Assembly: GCA_965644295.1 (NCBI GenBank)
Contig: CBFFRP010000342.1
Location: forward strand, 62,001 to 126,000
DNA: 64,000 nucleotides
From: Paraphysomonas bandaiensis
Lineage: Eukaryota; Chrysophyceae
Direction: 5' to 3'
The notes under the pieces are model-generated. The model did not search any database and was not told the origin of the DNA. It saw only the letters and a list, made by a program, of their open reading frames with translations. A program made the translations under genes and the position numbers. Numbering within the stretch: position 1 is the first letter of the stretch; each line of letters begins with the position of its first letter. Positions 1-11,091 of the stretch are shown here, one piece after another.

Positions 1-317
1 AACACAGTCGCTGCTTCCCATTCTTCCATGTTATTAAAATAATAACCAAAAGGAACCTGCAATATTGAAAGAACATCTTTATAATGAACCCATCTGCCAT
101 CTGATGCTTGTAAACGTAATAAATCATCAAATGGTGATGGTATTGACTCCTGTACAGCAGGGACGGATCGAGTGGGAGGTTGGAGTTTATTCAATCGCTT
201 TCGATCAGTTGATAAGTGACCCTCTTGAAGAGCTGACGATGTCTCCGGACATGAATGAAAAGCATGATAGAAAGCATCAAAATCAGATGTAATGGAATGT
301 TTTTTCTTTGATGGCAT
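1..317 (-). CDS. N-terminal part of an unknown protein, running off the left edge
   Basis: The complement is open from an ATG at 317 down to base 1, 105 codons with no stop, so only the N-terminus is present. The start is Lys-rich (MPSKKKHS). About residues 65-105 read LLRLQASDGRW, then VLSILQVPFGYYF, then MEEWEAATV. This loosely resembles the small helical domain (LQ..DG.W ... W.TALAL) at the end of some VIT/von Willebrand-type proteins; that is only a resemblance. It is divergently arranged with the cyclase at 1255 across a microsatellite-rich spacer. A real gene is likely because the frame is long, starts with ATG and has coding-like composition, but the function is unknown. Confidence 0.55.
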   Translation of the reverse strand, partial: MPSKKKHSITSDFDAFYHAFHSCPETSSALQEGHLSTDRKRLNKLQPPTRSVPAVQESIPSPFDDLLRLQASDGRWVHYKDVLSILQVPFGYYFNNMEEWEAATV

Positions 318-1254
318 GTTTAAATGTATGTGTCTATGTATGTATGTGTGTGTAGGTGTGTGTTAGTATCATGACGAGGGTGTTGTATGTATGTATGTGT
401 GTGTGGAGTGGTGTGGTGTGTTGAGGGTAGTGAGAGATATGAGGATGTGATGTGGGGACTATCAGGGTTACAGGAGGGGATTGAATAGACAGTGTGGTGT
501 TGTTAAGTGGACAGACATCTCATATATATATACATACATACATACATACATAGAGAGACGGCTGCTGTGTGTATATGTGTAGAGATGATGGAGATGTACT
601 GCTGTACTATACGTACATACATACATACATACATACAGCTGTACATATAGACTATACTCTGCATGGATATAGTAGAGACATGTACTACTGTACTGCTGGT
701 AGTGTACTGCTCTACACACACTGCAGTATGTATAACTGTTTATATGTTATATACTGCGACACTGCTGTATATATACAGTATATATATATGTACGAACGGG
801 TTCCAGATTTCAGTTTCTATGAAATATAATAATTTCAGTTTATGTGTCCTCTGAAGATACTCAATGTCCACTCACCAAATTTTGGTGGAGACAAATGTAA
901 CGGTTTCTGTAGGGCGATTTCTATACACTGTATTCCATAGAAATACATCATAATACAGTAGGTCGTTGGGGAGAATACATTGTAGGGATAGAATACGTCT
1001 GTATATATTTACGGTTACAGAGGTGTGTATATATGTATGTATGAGTGTGTGTGTAGATACATACACATACATACCAGTCACACTCATACATACATAGACA
1101 CACTCACAGGATGCAGTGAGAAACCTTCTTAACATACTTAAACACAACACTACATTGAACTGAATGCATCAGTGATACAGTTACATACATCTAGTCACTT
1201 CATATATCTTTCTTGTATCCTTTCTTTGCCTTCTTTTGCCTATCTGAGTAGCAG
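318..1254. other. Divergent intergenic region rich in microsatellites
   Basis: No gene seen. The region holds TATG/GTGT-rich tracts at about 330-420, (ACAT)n runs at about 530-552 and 611-640, a TATA run at 773-792 and mixed (CATA/CACA) tracts at about 1030-1105. Copies of a TACTGCTGTA-like word occur near 598, 688 and 765. It probably contains the promoters of both flanking genes. Confidence 0.6.
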
Positions 1255-3882
1255 ATGGCTAACAGGGTATTACCAGTATCAACAAGTGATGCAGTCGATG
1301 AAGAAAATGATTCATCAATTGCAAGAAAACGAAGTGCTTTCTTAGCAGCTAAAAGAAATATGGCTGATAGATGGTCGAAACTAGCATCCATGTTTACATA
1401 TGAGAATGCTCGTAATTTCGCTGTGTGGTTTTTAGATACCGCAAACATCAAATTTTCATTATCGGTAACAATTTTTTTGTATTTATATTAAAACTATTTA
1501 CTAATTTCATTGTTTAGTTTGATGATTTAATGATGATTATGACATTCTTTGTCTTATTTGCTGATGACATTAGATTGTTAACTGCACCGAAATCTGTGGG
1601 TACGTATACGTGACTGCTATTTCTTATCTCTCGTAACTAATGACACTCTTGTAGATGTTGGATTTCAAACAGCCAATTCCATCTGTCTATTTTTCTTTAT
1701 TTTTGAATTGTTGTTAACTACATGGGCTAAAACACATTTAAAGTTTTCTCCTAAAATACATTTGGAAGGATATTGTTTTAGTTTTTTCTTTTGGCTTGAT
1801 TTGATAGCGATTCTGTCAATGTTACCAGACATCAACTGGATTGCTGAGGGCATGGGTATCGCTGGTATTTCTGAGTCTGTATCGAGCACGAATGATAATT
1901 TTTCCAAGGCTGGACGTGTGGTGCGAACTGTCCGTCTTGCTCGGCTCGTGCGCTTGTATAAAATTCAAGCCGAGCGGAACCGCCTCAAGCGTGTGGAGGA
2001 GGAGCAGATGGAGCTTGTGCGACAGGGACTGATGAGTTACGAGGAAGTTGAAAAAATGCGTAAACTCAACCAGGAGCGAAACTCGAAAGTCGGAGCTGAG
2101 CTATCAGACACTACCACGCGTCGAGTTATTATAATTGTGCTACTAATGCTCTGTCTGGTACCCATATTGACATTCTCAGAGAGTGACCACATGCAACATT
2201 TTTCAGCACGGACGCTGCATTACTACAACGTGTATGGCGACAACACCACACGCACCGCTGCACTGGATGAGTTCATGGATACTTTCGAAAGCCTCAATGG
2301 GGACCCCTATGTAATTCGATTGGAAATGCAACCGTTTATTGACGGTTTTGTGGTGAATGAGCAGAGTTATGTGAATAATATTCGCAGCACTGCATTATCC
2401 AAAGAGTCATTTAAGTCCAGTAACAGTGGAACCACCTACAAAACAGTTGTGTGGTACAATAACCAGGGGGTGGTCGAGGAAGTCGCCCTTAATGGAATCA
2501 TGTTGACAATATTCGTATCTCTTGTTATGCTCACAGGAACTATTGTATTCAACGCTGACGTAGAGCGATTGGTGTTAACCCCTATTCAACGTATGATGAA
2601 CATGGTCGAGCAAGTCTCAAAAGATCCTCTTTCCCCTCTCTTTTTTGACCATACTGAGGGATCAGGAGAATATGAGACGCGTTTGTTGGAAGGTACTATT
2701 GAGAAGATTACTGGGCTTTTGCGGGTCGGTTTCGGTGAAGCTGGAGCAGGGATTATTTCCGCGAATCTGAACCTCGAGGACAATTCCTCTGTGATCAACC
2801 CCCTCATACCTGGTGTTCGAGTCTATGCGATATTTGGTTTCTGCGACATTCATCATTTTGAAGACGTGAACGAGAAGCTGGGAAAAGATGTCATGACGTT
2901 TGTAAACACTATAGCTGCTGTAGTTCATAACTATGTTCACGACTGGCGTGGACAGAGCAACAAAAATCTCGGGCAAGCCTTTCTAGTAGTGTGGCGTATT
3001 GGTGACGAACAAACACTCTCGGAGTTGCTGTCTCAACATAGGGACACTAAAATTGGCAAGAGCTCGAATGCCGCTGGGAAGAGAAAGGGTGCCCAGATCG
3101 ACTTGCGACGCATCCCTGGTGTTGACACTTTAGCTGACATGGCCCTCATTGCATACTGCAAAATTATTGCCGAAATTAACAGATCGAAGGAAATTCTTGC
3201 CTATCGATCAGAGGAGCGATTAACAATGAACGGCACACAGGAATTCAAAGTGCGCATGGGATTTGGCCTTCATGCTGGTTGGGCAATTGAAGGAGCGGTG
3301 GGGTCACTACAGAAAGTAGATGCCACTTATCTTTCGCCACATGTTAACATGGCTGCTCGTCTTGAGAGTTCTTCGAAGCAGTACGGAGTTCCCATTCTAG
3401 TTTCTCAGAACTTTTTTGATCTGATGACTGAGGATGCAAAGGCGAAGTGCCGACGATTGGATGTAATTACTGTCAAGGGATCTGAAGTACCCATCGGTAT
3501 CTATACCTATGACTGCAGACAGGATCAGCACTTCAGGAGCAAAAGGAGTGCAAGGAACACAAAGGATGGACCACCTGTCGTTTTCTTGACCTCTAGTAAT
3601 GAGACAAGCGATGTATTCGAAAAAGATTACGACATGTTGACCCTCCGGGAGCATATCACGCCCGAGTTTTTATCCACTTTCCAGCAAGGTCTAGAGTATT
3701 ATTTACAGGGGGACTGGGGAAGCGCTCGAGGGTTTTTAGAGAGGGCAACGCAGATGATGTCACAAGTTCCCAGTATGGAGAAAGGGGACGGACCATCACT
3801 AACGCTGTTGAGGTATATGGAGAACCATGGTTGGCAAGCTCCTAGCAGTTGGAAGGGCTTTCGACCTCTGACCTCCAAGTAA
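1255..3882 (+). CDS. Class III adenylyl cyclase fused to a voltage-sensor domain
   Basis: Three exons (1255-1464, 1518-1599, 1655-3882) join in frame to 839 residues. The N-terminus has four helices like a voltage-gated channel sensor: S1 FDDLMMIMTFFVLF, S2 ending FIFELLLTTW, S3 FFFWLDLIAIL, and S4 at about 185-200 with Arg at every third position (RVVRTVRLARLVRLYK). A fifth helix follows, then an outside domain of about 110 residues, a sixth helix and a HAMP-like linker. No K-channel pore signature (GYG) is visible. The cyclase domain starts near 485; the first metal Asp is at 495 (FCDIHHF), and the transition-state pair Asn662/Arg666 is present (NMAAR). The second metal position, 538, is Gln (NLGQAF). 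Thr at the purine-selecting position favours ATP. The C-terminal W.G.R.LT.K ending is typical of protist cyclases. A TTAATAAAAA signal follows near 4060. Confidence 0.85.
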
Positions 3883-5074
3883 GATATCAAATGGAGGTCG
3901 TCGGAGAATGGGTTATGACATCTGTATGTATAATAGTGTGCTTTGGAAACGTGCTGGTAGTGCCAGTTCGCATGGCACCTATATATGTAGTTTTAGAGAG
4001 CATGTGCCACGACACATATTTTGTGTTCGGGGCACGAGAAAAGCAATAGTAGAATAGCTTATTAATAAAAATCGTCGCATTACCAGAATTACACGTTATA
4101 CTGTGGTTATTTAATATAGTGTTGTAGTGCATATCTATTATTTAGCAGCCCGAGGATACACGACGTAAGAAGACTACTGTAACAAAGTAGCATATTATGA
4201 AGAAGAAGCTGTTATGGTGGGTAGAAATGGCACAGTTCGCTATAGTGATAAATGAATAGAAATTCAAGTCTCTTGTCATTACGTGATAGTTTTAATGCGT
4301 ATGAATATATTATGCTGAAAGCGATATCCTTCAAGTAACAAATTTGACGTTTAAACTGGTTAATAATTTAACTATCTAGTCAGCCTTGACTTCTTTTAAA
4401 CGATCCAAAACTGATGTAAAGCAGGGCTAGGGAACAATATTTGAATGGGTTAGAAAAATATCGCAATGTATTTTGATGGGACGAAAAAGTCTAGGTAATA
4501 CCTGGTGAAATTTTTGATGATGGTCGGAAAAGGGTATAAATATGCACAATAAGTAAGTATGAAGATATTGGATGACTACCTGAATTGCAAAAATACATAA
4601 AAATTCTAGGATCATACAAACAGTTTATGCAAAGTGTTATGCTTTTAGGATAGTTTGTACGAGGGGTTAGGAGGGGTCTTCTGAAAAAACATAAATCAGC
4701 TGAAATTCATGCAGCCTATTTTTATGCATTTATGTATTTATGAAATTTAGGTGGTCACCCATTAACAGTGTGAAGAATATTATTTATACTATTGTTTACT
4801 GCTTTCTTACATATTACTTACTTCAATTTTACAGCAATGAAAAAGTCACCGACTACACATATATACTATACAGTTCCAGCTATTCGGTCATAAGCATAAA
4901 AAGCTCTACTCAACATATATAATATTATAAAACAAACACAAATACATTTAATATAACATGTACATAATAGTATACTAACCTTTTTAGTGCCTCAAGTAAC
5001 TTGTCGCTAGCTAATAAACATGTTGTCTATCATTATATTATTTGATGCCGTAAGTATTGTTGCTGTATACCTGA
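3883..5074. other. AT-rich intergenic region
   Basis: No coding signal is convincing on either strand. A possible poly(A) signal for the cyclase lies near 4060. At 4423 the word CAGGGCTAGGGAACAA resembles the terminal repeat of some hAT elements, but no matching opposite end is seen. Confidence 0.5.
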
Positions 5075-6160
5075 CTGGCGAAAGCAGATGGTGGACCATC
5101 AAAGGACAAAGTGAGTTCCCACCTGCGCCAGCGAGTCCTCAATGCAGCACTGACATGGGACAAATCCTTCAGCATAGGAAGAAACCGGGCGAAAACCAAA
5201 CACGGACTCGACATGGCTAAAGCCGCATGTGCTGACTGCGGATTTAGACTAGACTCACTCAAGCATATGTGTCTCGACTGTACAAATGACGCCATAACGC
5301 AGATAAGGGAGTCTGCATTTCACAGCCACAAAAACGCGCTTCAAGAAGAACTGAGAAATCCGGAACTACCCCAATAATGGACCACCACTGTACTCCAGCG
5401 GTTCTCCAGCAGGGCCTGGAACCCTTCCGTGCCACAGGTGGAGAGGTTCTGGACGGGTACCATCACAACTATACAGCTTGAAATGGTTTTTGGAGATCAC
5501 ATCCATGAGTCACTGACATCCCAAGGACTACGCAGCATCGAATCAGCGGTCATCAGATTACTTCTACCGCTTTTCGCTGCAGCGAAGCTAATGATCCAAG
5601 ATCGAAGTAGACGATACGCTACACTACAGAAAGGTCCCCCAAGGCTACTACAGCGGCCGCGTCCAAAACACAGACAGAAATGGAAACGCCCAAGGGTGCT
5701 AAGATTACTAGGAATCCACAGACGAACCGAGACTGAAACACCGCCCCCCGCACATATGAACCCCACCAACCATACGCAAAGGACCATAGCACCGGACCGT
5801 ATGAAGCCATCAGGCCCTAAACAATGGCGACGACGTCTCCGGCAACTCCACCTATGCCTAACGCCCAGACGGTGCACGGTGATACCGCCACATTCCACCA
5901 CACCGTCAACCTCTCAGCACACACATCTAGTGCTCGGTACACTACTCAGGACCTTAATACAGAACCCTGTACCTCAGAGCCTGGCGGAACCTTATCCCAA
6001 GGGGAGACCCCCGGACAACTCGCGCCAGTGAGTCCTAAGACACATGAGCAGGGCGAAACTCAAACACAACATTAAGAACGGAAGTGGTTGCACCTCTTGG
6101 TGCTTGCGGCGACGCACAAGCAGCTTCTGTAGCGCTAAATAGTAGGATAATAATAATAGA
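5075..6160 (+). mobile_element. 5'-truncated non-LTR (LINE-like) retroelement remnant
   Basis: This stretch is clearly more GC-rich than the AT-rich DNA on both sides. One plus-strand frame is open from 5075 to 6034 except for a single in-frame TAA at 5375-5377. It encodes a C-x2-C-x8-H-x4-C motif (CADC...HMCLDC, about 5230-5282), the zinc-knuckle pattern common at the C-terminus of LINE reverse transcriptases, then a basic, Pro/Arg/Thr-rich tail. No reverse transcriptase core is present, so the copy is 5'-truncated. The 3' end may be the (ATA)n-like tract at about 6146-6160, a tail type used by some LINEs. I found no clear target-site duplication. It could instead be a pseudogene of another transferred GC-rich gene. 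Confidence 0.5.
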
Positions 6161-6966
6161 ATTTGTGCTGATTAGTTATGGGTAGAGGTCTAACTAGTAG
6201 ATCTAGCATTCAACTAGCCACTATATCGGAACGAGTTTTTAACGCCTATTGCTAAATAAAAAGACCTTCAATACCTGAGAGTATACCTCTTCACTTTAAT
6301 TATATATGTGTTACTGCATGCCGTAGTGGTGAAGGTAGCTATATATATATGAGTATAAAATATATTCAAAATAAGCAGGCTATTCGTTTGGAGCGTTTGA
6401 AATCTCAGGAGAGTTTGATACTACGAAACTACGAAACACAAGTTGCACGGGTAACTTTTAATGCAATAAATACTTCTAATAACTAGTAACAACTATTATT
6501 GCGACGTTATCTAATATACTTAGATATGAAACCTGGTAAAATTGCTTTACCAGGTTTTGGTATTTTACCTCGACTTGTCGCTACTTACCTCAGAAATAAT
6601 GTTAGAGACTTGTTCGCCAACTGCGAATGTTGGTGGCGAGCAATATGTTAATCTGATTCATGGTCTGATACTTGTTCTTCAACCTCTGCATCACTTCTGT
6701 TAAGCGGGTAGCATTTTAGTATGCTCCAGTTCCTCCAGCATATCATCAAGAACTTCATATCATACTGTCTGCAAATACCGTGTTCTTCACGTAACAAGCA
6801 ACTGCTATACTTTAAAACCTTAGCAATTAGAAATACAGCAATTACTGACGCACTTTTTTCACACCACATGCGTATTACATATGGCTGCCAGCGATATAGA
6901 TTCCAATATTACATTATATTTTTTAATATATATTACTAATATTATACATGCAAGACATTCTCACAT
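6161..6966. other. Intergenic region
   Basis: No gene or repeat recognised. It is AT-rich, with a small inverted repeat near 6531-6553 (ACCTGGTAAAA / TTTTACCAGGT flanking TTGC) that could act as a hairpin 3' of the convergent units. Confidence 0.45.
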
Positions 6967-9900
6967 TTAAGGTAGAGCCCCTAAAGAATGCTTTAAAATA
7001 ACACCATTCGCCATTCCAATATACAACTCCGCATCGCGTTTAGTGTGCTTTGTAGGGGCAGCACCAGCTGGGCGAGAAAGTCTCAATTCCATGCAAGATG
7101 GCTCCAAATTTTCGTGATTAACAACTCGCAACAAGCTAACGTGTGGTTGAGGTGCAATCGTCTCAGGCACGGTATGTACCGTTACCATATTAGCCAACTC
7201 GCGAGCAAATATATCGCCGCCATAGGCAACTGTAGGTGACAGACTGACATACTGTGGCAGTCGTGGGAGGATCGTGCTTTTTTCATCGGCTTTATCGTCT
7301 GCACTATCTTTCCCTTCACTAACAGCTGTTCCATCTGCATCACTAGTACTAGATTTATTTCCGGCCTCAGCAGTAGTTGATACTTTTGAAGATGAATTCT
7401 CGTAGGCCTTTTGCTTTGCGCCGCTACTGGTTACTGCCTTCGGCTCTGATTTCCTATCACTTTGTAATTCGTCGTCGTCAAAGGTGACGCACCACACAGA
7501 CGATGACTTTCCTCCTACATCTGCCAAGGCTAGATAGGCCCGAAATTCGACCTATTCAGCATTGCATACTCAATTTACAAGTAGTGTGCTTTAGGTAAAT
7601 CGTGTACCTGTTGAACACAGTAGCTCTGAAATGATCCCTGCATCGCGCCGGACCAGTAGCACAACTGCTCCATCTGCTCACATTAACATTTAACTATTAC
7701 TGATGAAAATACTGTCCAATAGAGATATGCAGTCAGTCGCATACATTGATGACTATATAACATCATAACGCATACGTGCCTGTAGTGGAAATGAAGTCGA
7801 ACTTGTGTAGACATCTCGCTTGACTCTAGCTAGCAACCACAACGAAACTTGCCCAGAGTCGTCACCAGAAACAAGGAATCTATTCGACACTTGTAGATTC
7901 CACACAGAATTTCCATTGTGAAACTGCAGAATAATAGAAATTACAAACATGGGGGTTACAACACACTTTCCCAGTACTGTATGACAATGGTGAAAATTGC
8001 AAAGAAAAATACCACACTACGAACAAGCGTGTAGCTCATCAATAGTAAACGTATGCTGTGTATGACAGAATATATTCACAATACCTCCAAAGAACGTGGC
8101 TCTAGATCGACGTGCAGCCGCCAACACCTATAGCACACGACGTCTATCGTCAGAGAATCCCTGATAATTCAGGCTCATACGCACTTTATAATACCATCAG
8201 TGCCACCGGAGAAGAAACAGGAGGTACGGTTATGAAATGCCAGACTCAAGATGCCTAATGAAAATACATGACACGGAGGCGCAAAAAGTACTCCACATAC
8301 CAGGATCATCAGGATCGTGAAAACCGTTAGATAAACCATCAAGTGGAAGATCTAAACAATGCATTTTATAGAGTGACAGATTCCACACTGCGATGCGTCC
8401 ATCCCTATCCGAGGCAGCAATGACCTCATCATTGTGCTTGTTTCGCCCTTCCGCAATTGATGTGATCGGAGCACCTCTCAAAGCCTTAGATGCTACCCTA
8501 CATATATAGCAGCCAGTTAACTCAAATGAATAGTCATATGTTACGAACGACACCCACTTCGTTCCACTATCCATATGCCACAGGCAAAACGTTCCATCAT
8601 CATGTCCTGTTGCGACAGAATGCAGAGACCACACAGTTTCCACCACGACTACTTCTCCTGAACCTTTTAGACGGAATGAATACCGCTCTGATCTATCGTA
8701 TTCATCCCAGCAGCACAAAGAGCAGTCCTCACCCACACTGAAGAAAGTGCTTTCTTCTTTGGATATCTGTTATAATAAGTTATCGACAAGATTCATTAAT
8801 ACATAACTACACAAAACATAATACTCAAGGTTGTATACATGGATAAAAGAGGTACGAATATTCTTGTGAAATACATCAATAGAGTCTACGTAAGTAAACA
8901 TCAAACTTACAGGAAGTTGATCAGGTTGATGATTAGACACATGTCTGCTGTGGTATCTCCTCATAGAAGCCTCTTTCTCGTCATCAGCGTCCACAGCCAC
9001 ATGCTCTGGGCTCGGGAGAACAGAGAGACCGAGCACCATCATACCTGCATGGCCTATGAATTCGGCAGTTGCTTGTTCAGCTGTCACCTATACAATATAT
9101 CACATCATAGAAACATTAAAGTTTATGGGTAACTGTTAAAACCAATTACATAGAACAAACGAAGATATCGTACCTGGAAGAGCTTCACAACGCCCGTTCG
9201 GGGAAGGAGAGATATCAAACAACTCGGTTGCTTGAATGCTTGAATTGGACCACTCAGAGAGAGTGTCTGCAGTTGAGCTAAACTAAGCCCCGTATGACCA
9301 CCACTCAAATTACTGGTAGCCTCTCGCTTAGGTGGTTTCCATGAAGTCATAACTATATTTTCTATGCGGCGTTCATAGAATGAGCTCCACACTTCTAGGT
9401 GCCCTTTTTCATCACTCAAGTAGAGCTGAAAGTTTGGAGAGTCCCACACTAAGCCAGTATATTTGCAGTTGTGACAGTTATTGATAACATGTAAAGTAGA
9501 TCCCAAATGAAGGTCTAATATCTTCGCCGTGTGATCATAAGATAAAGTAATTAAAAAGCTCTCCTCGAATACAATGTGTAGTAAGCTGATACCTAATGCA
9601 TGGACATTTTCCCAGCGCTTGTGCTTCGTTAATTGGCCGGTGAACACTGCTGTGCGATACTCTGCTTCATTTAGCTCAGACCCTTTGCGGTATATCTCGA
9701 TAGTTCCATCCATATTACCTACGTAACACGCCCACGAGTTGATGTGTGACACAGCTAAGGCCGATAACCACGCATTCTTTTGCTTCATTACAAATGTACA
9801 CTCCAAGAAACTGTGAAGCATGAGCTTCCGCCCCCTTTGAGGCTTCCATAGACGTAAGCATCCATCCACACTACATGATAAAAGCGTGCCATCATGTCCA

Positions 9901-10335
9901 TCCGCTACTTTCGTAACTGTCCCTTCGTGACCATAAAGCGTCTGTATACAGAGTGGCTTGGCACCATTCGGACACCATATTTTAATTGTCCGATCACTCG
10001 ATCCACTAACAACAATACCAATTGAAGAAGCTGATAAATCAGTATTCTTTGAATAAAGTAAACAAGTAACAGATCCATTATGCTGTACATCTCTGGATAA
10101 ATCTTCTGGTCGTAAACTGCGTGGTAATTTCCTTCTATATATAAGAAATGAATGAATTCGTCCACATGATGTACCCACAAACATCACATCATTTCCTTCT
10201 GCATCATCAATGACATATTCCATACATGAATACTGTATATAATCCTATCAGATGAGTGTTATACATATATACATAGAGGGTTACCATAATGTCTGTAGAC
10301 ATGGGCTTAAACTCATCAATCTCTTCAATTTTCAT
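6967..10335 (-). CDS. Large WD40-repeat protein, nine exons
   Basis: Minus-strand exons 10285-10335, 9174-10244, 8911-9087, 8301-8766, 8185-8254, 8085-8127, 7762-7923, 7608-7673 and 6967-7551 join in frame to 896 residues. WD40 blades are plain: SGSSDRTIKIW, SCSVDGCLRLWKP, GNMDGTIEIY, SYDHTAKILDL, ASDRDGRIAVWNL, GGTDGIIK+CW (across an exon junction) and SGDDSGQVSLW. There are enough blades for two propellers. A low-complexity Ser/Lys/Asp segment precedes the last blade (IGMANGVILKHSL). Several introns are only 40-70 bases, one with a GTGCGT donor. The junctions of exons 7 and 8 (donor GTTATA) are the least certain. WD40 propellers are protein-interaction scaffolds; length and layout resemble flagellar/ciliary WD proteins, but I cannot assign an orthologue. 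Confidence 0.8.
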
Positions 10336-11091
10336 GTTGATTGTAGATTGGGATAATGGGGAGAAGAGGATTGGAGGGTAAGGTAAGGGTAATAGTGTGG
10401 AATGGTTCTATAGTTGATCTCTATTTAAATTGATGTGGTGATGTATGGTATCATATGAATGAAACTGTACATATACTATACGTAGATTTCCATACCTTAA
10501 AATGTACGTGTATATCCATACTTTAAAATGTACGTATGCTTCCATACTTTAACTATGTACGTATACTTCCATACCTTAAAATGTACGTATATTTCCATAT
10601 CTTAAAATGTACGTATGCTTCCATACTTTAATCATGTACGTATAGTTCCATACCTTAATCATGTACGTATGATGTTTAAGGTTTACTATGTATATACAGG
10701 ACTGTACTCCAGATATACGCATTTATATTATGAAACTGCTGTAGTTGATCATACTGCTGTATACACAGTGTATTTCGTACGTATATGCCTAGTGCAACAC
10801 ACACGTATATTCCTCCCTACAAATCTTACGTATATTTCTATACTTTATGAAACATCTATCATCAAGTTGCATTTGTACATATATTTTCATACCTTAATTC
10901 ATCTCTCTTAATATTACCTAAATCTCATTACCCACACAGTCTCATCTCATATCAATTCCATTCAAATGATCACTTCCTTTCCATCGAAAAGTCTCATATA
11001 TATTTCTATATAGTTATATATATATATATACATATATATATATTTTTTTTTCTTTTATAATTCACATACTTTTACTTCATACTTCTTCCAT
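10336..11091. other. Divergent intergenic region with minisatellite
   Basis: This spacer separates the WD40 gene (minus) from the RING gene (plus). It carries the minisatellite at 10469-10671, two TACTGCTGTA-like words at about 10735-10760, and a long TATA tract followed by poly(T) at about 11008-11055 just before the RING gene start, which could be core promoter. Confidence 0.55.
10469..10671. repeat. Minisatellite, unit about 26-29 bp
   Basis: About seven tandem copies share a unit built from TGTACGTAT, a short variable stretch, TTCCATAC and CTTAAAA. Each contains the palindrome TACGTA. Single degenerate units recur near 10826 and 10873. Confidence 0.8.

Noticed and set aside
65-292. Plus-strand 75-codon frame at the left edge
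   Set aside because: It is antisense to the longer minus-strand frame 317-1, which starts with ATG, stays open to the edge and has better protein-like composition.
4423-4440. hAT-like terminal sequence CAGGGCTAGGGAACAA
   Set aside because: No matching inverted end or target duplication found nearby, so no element can be defined.
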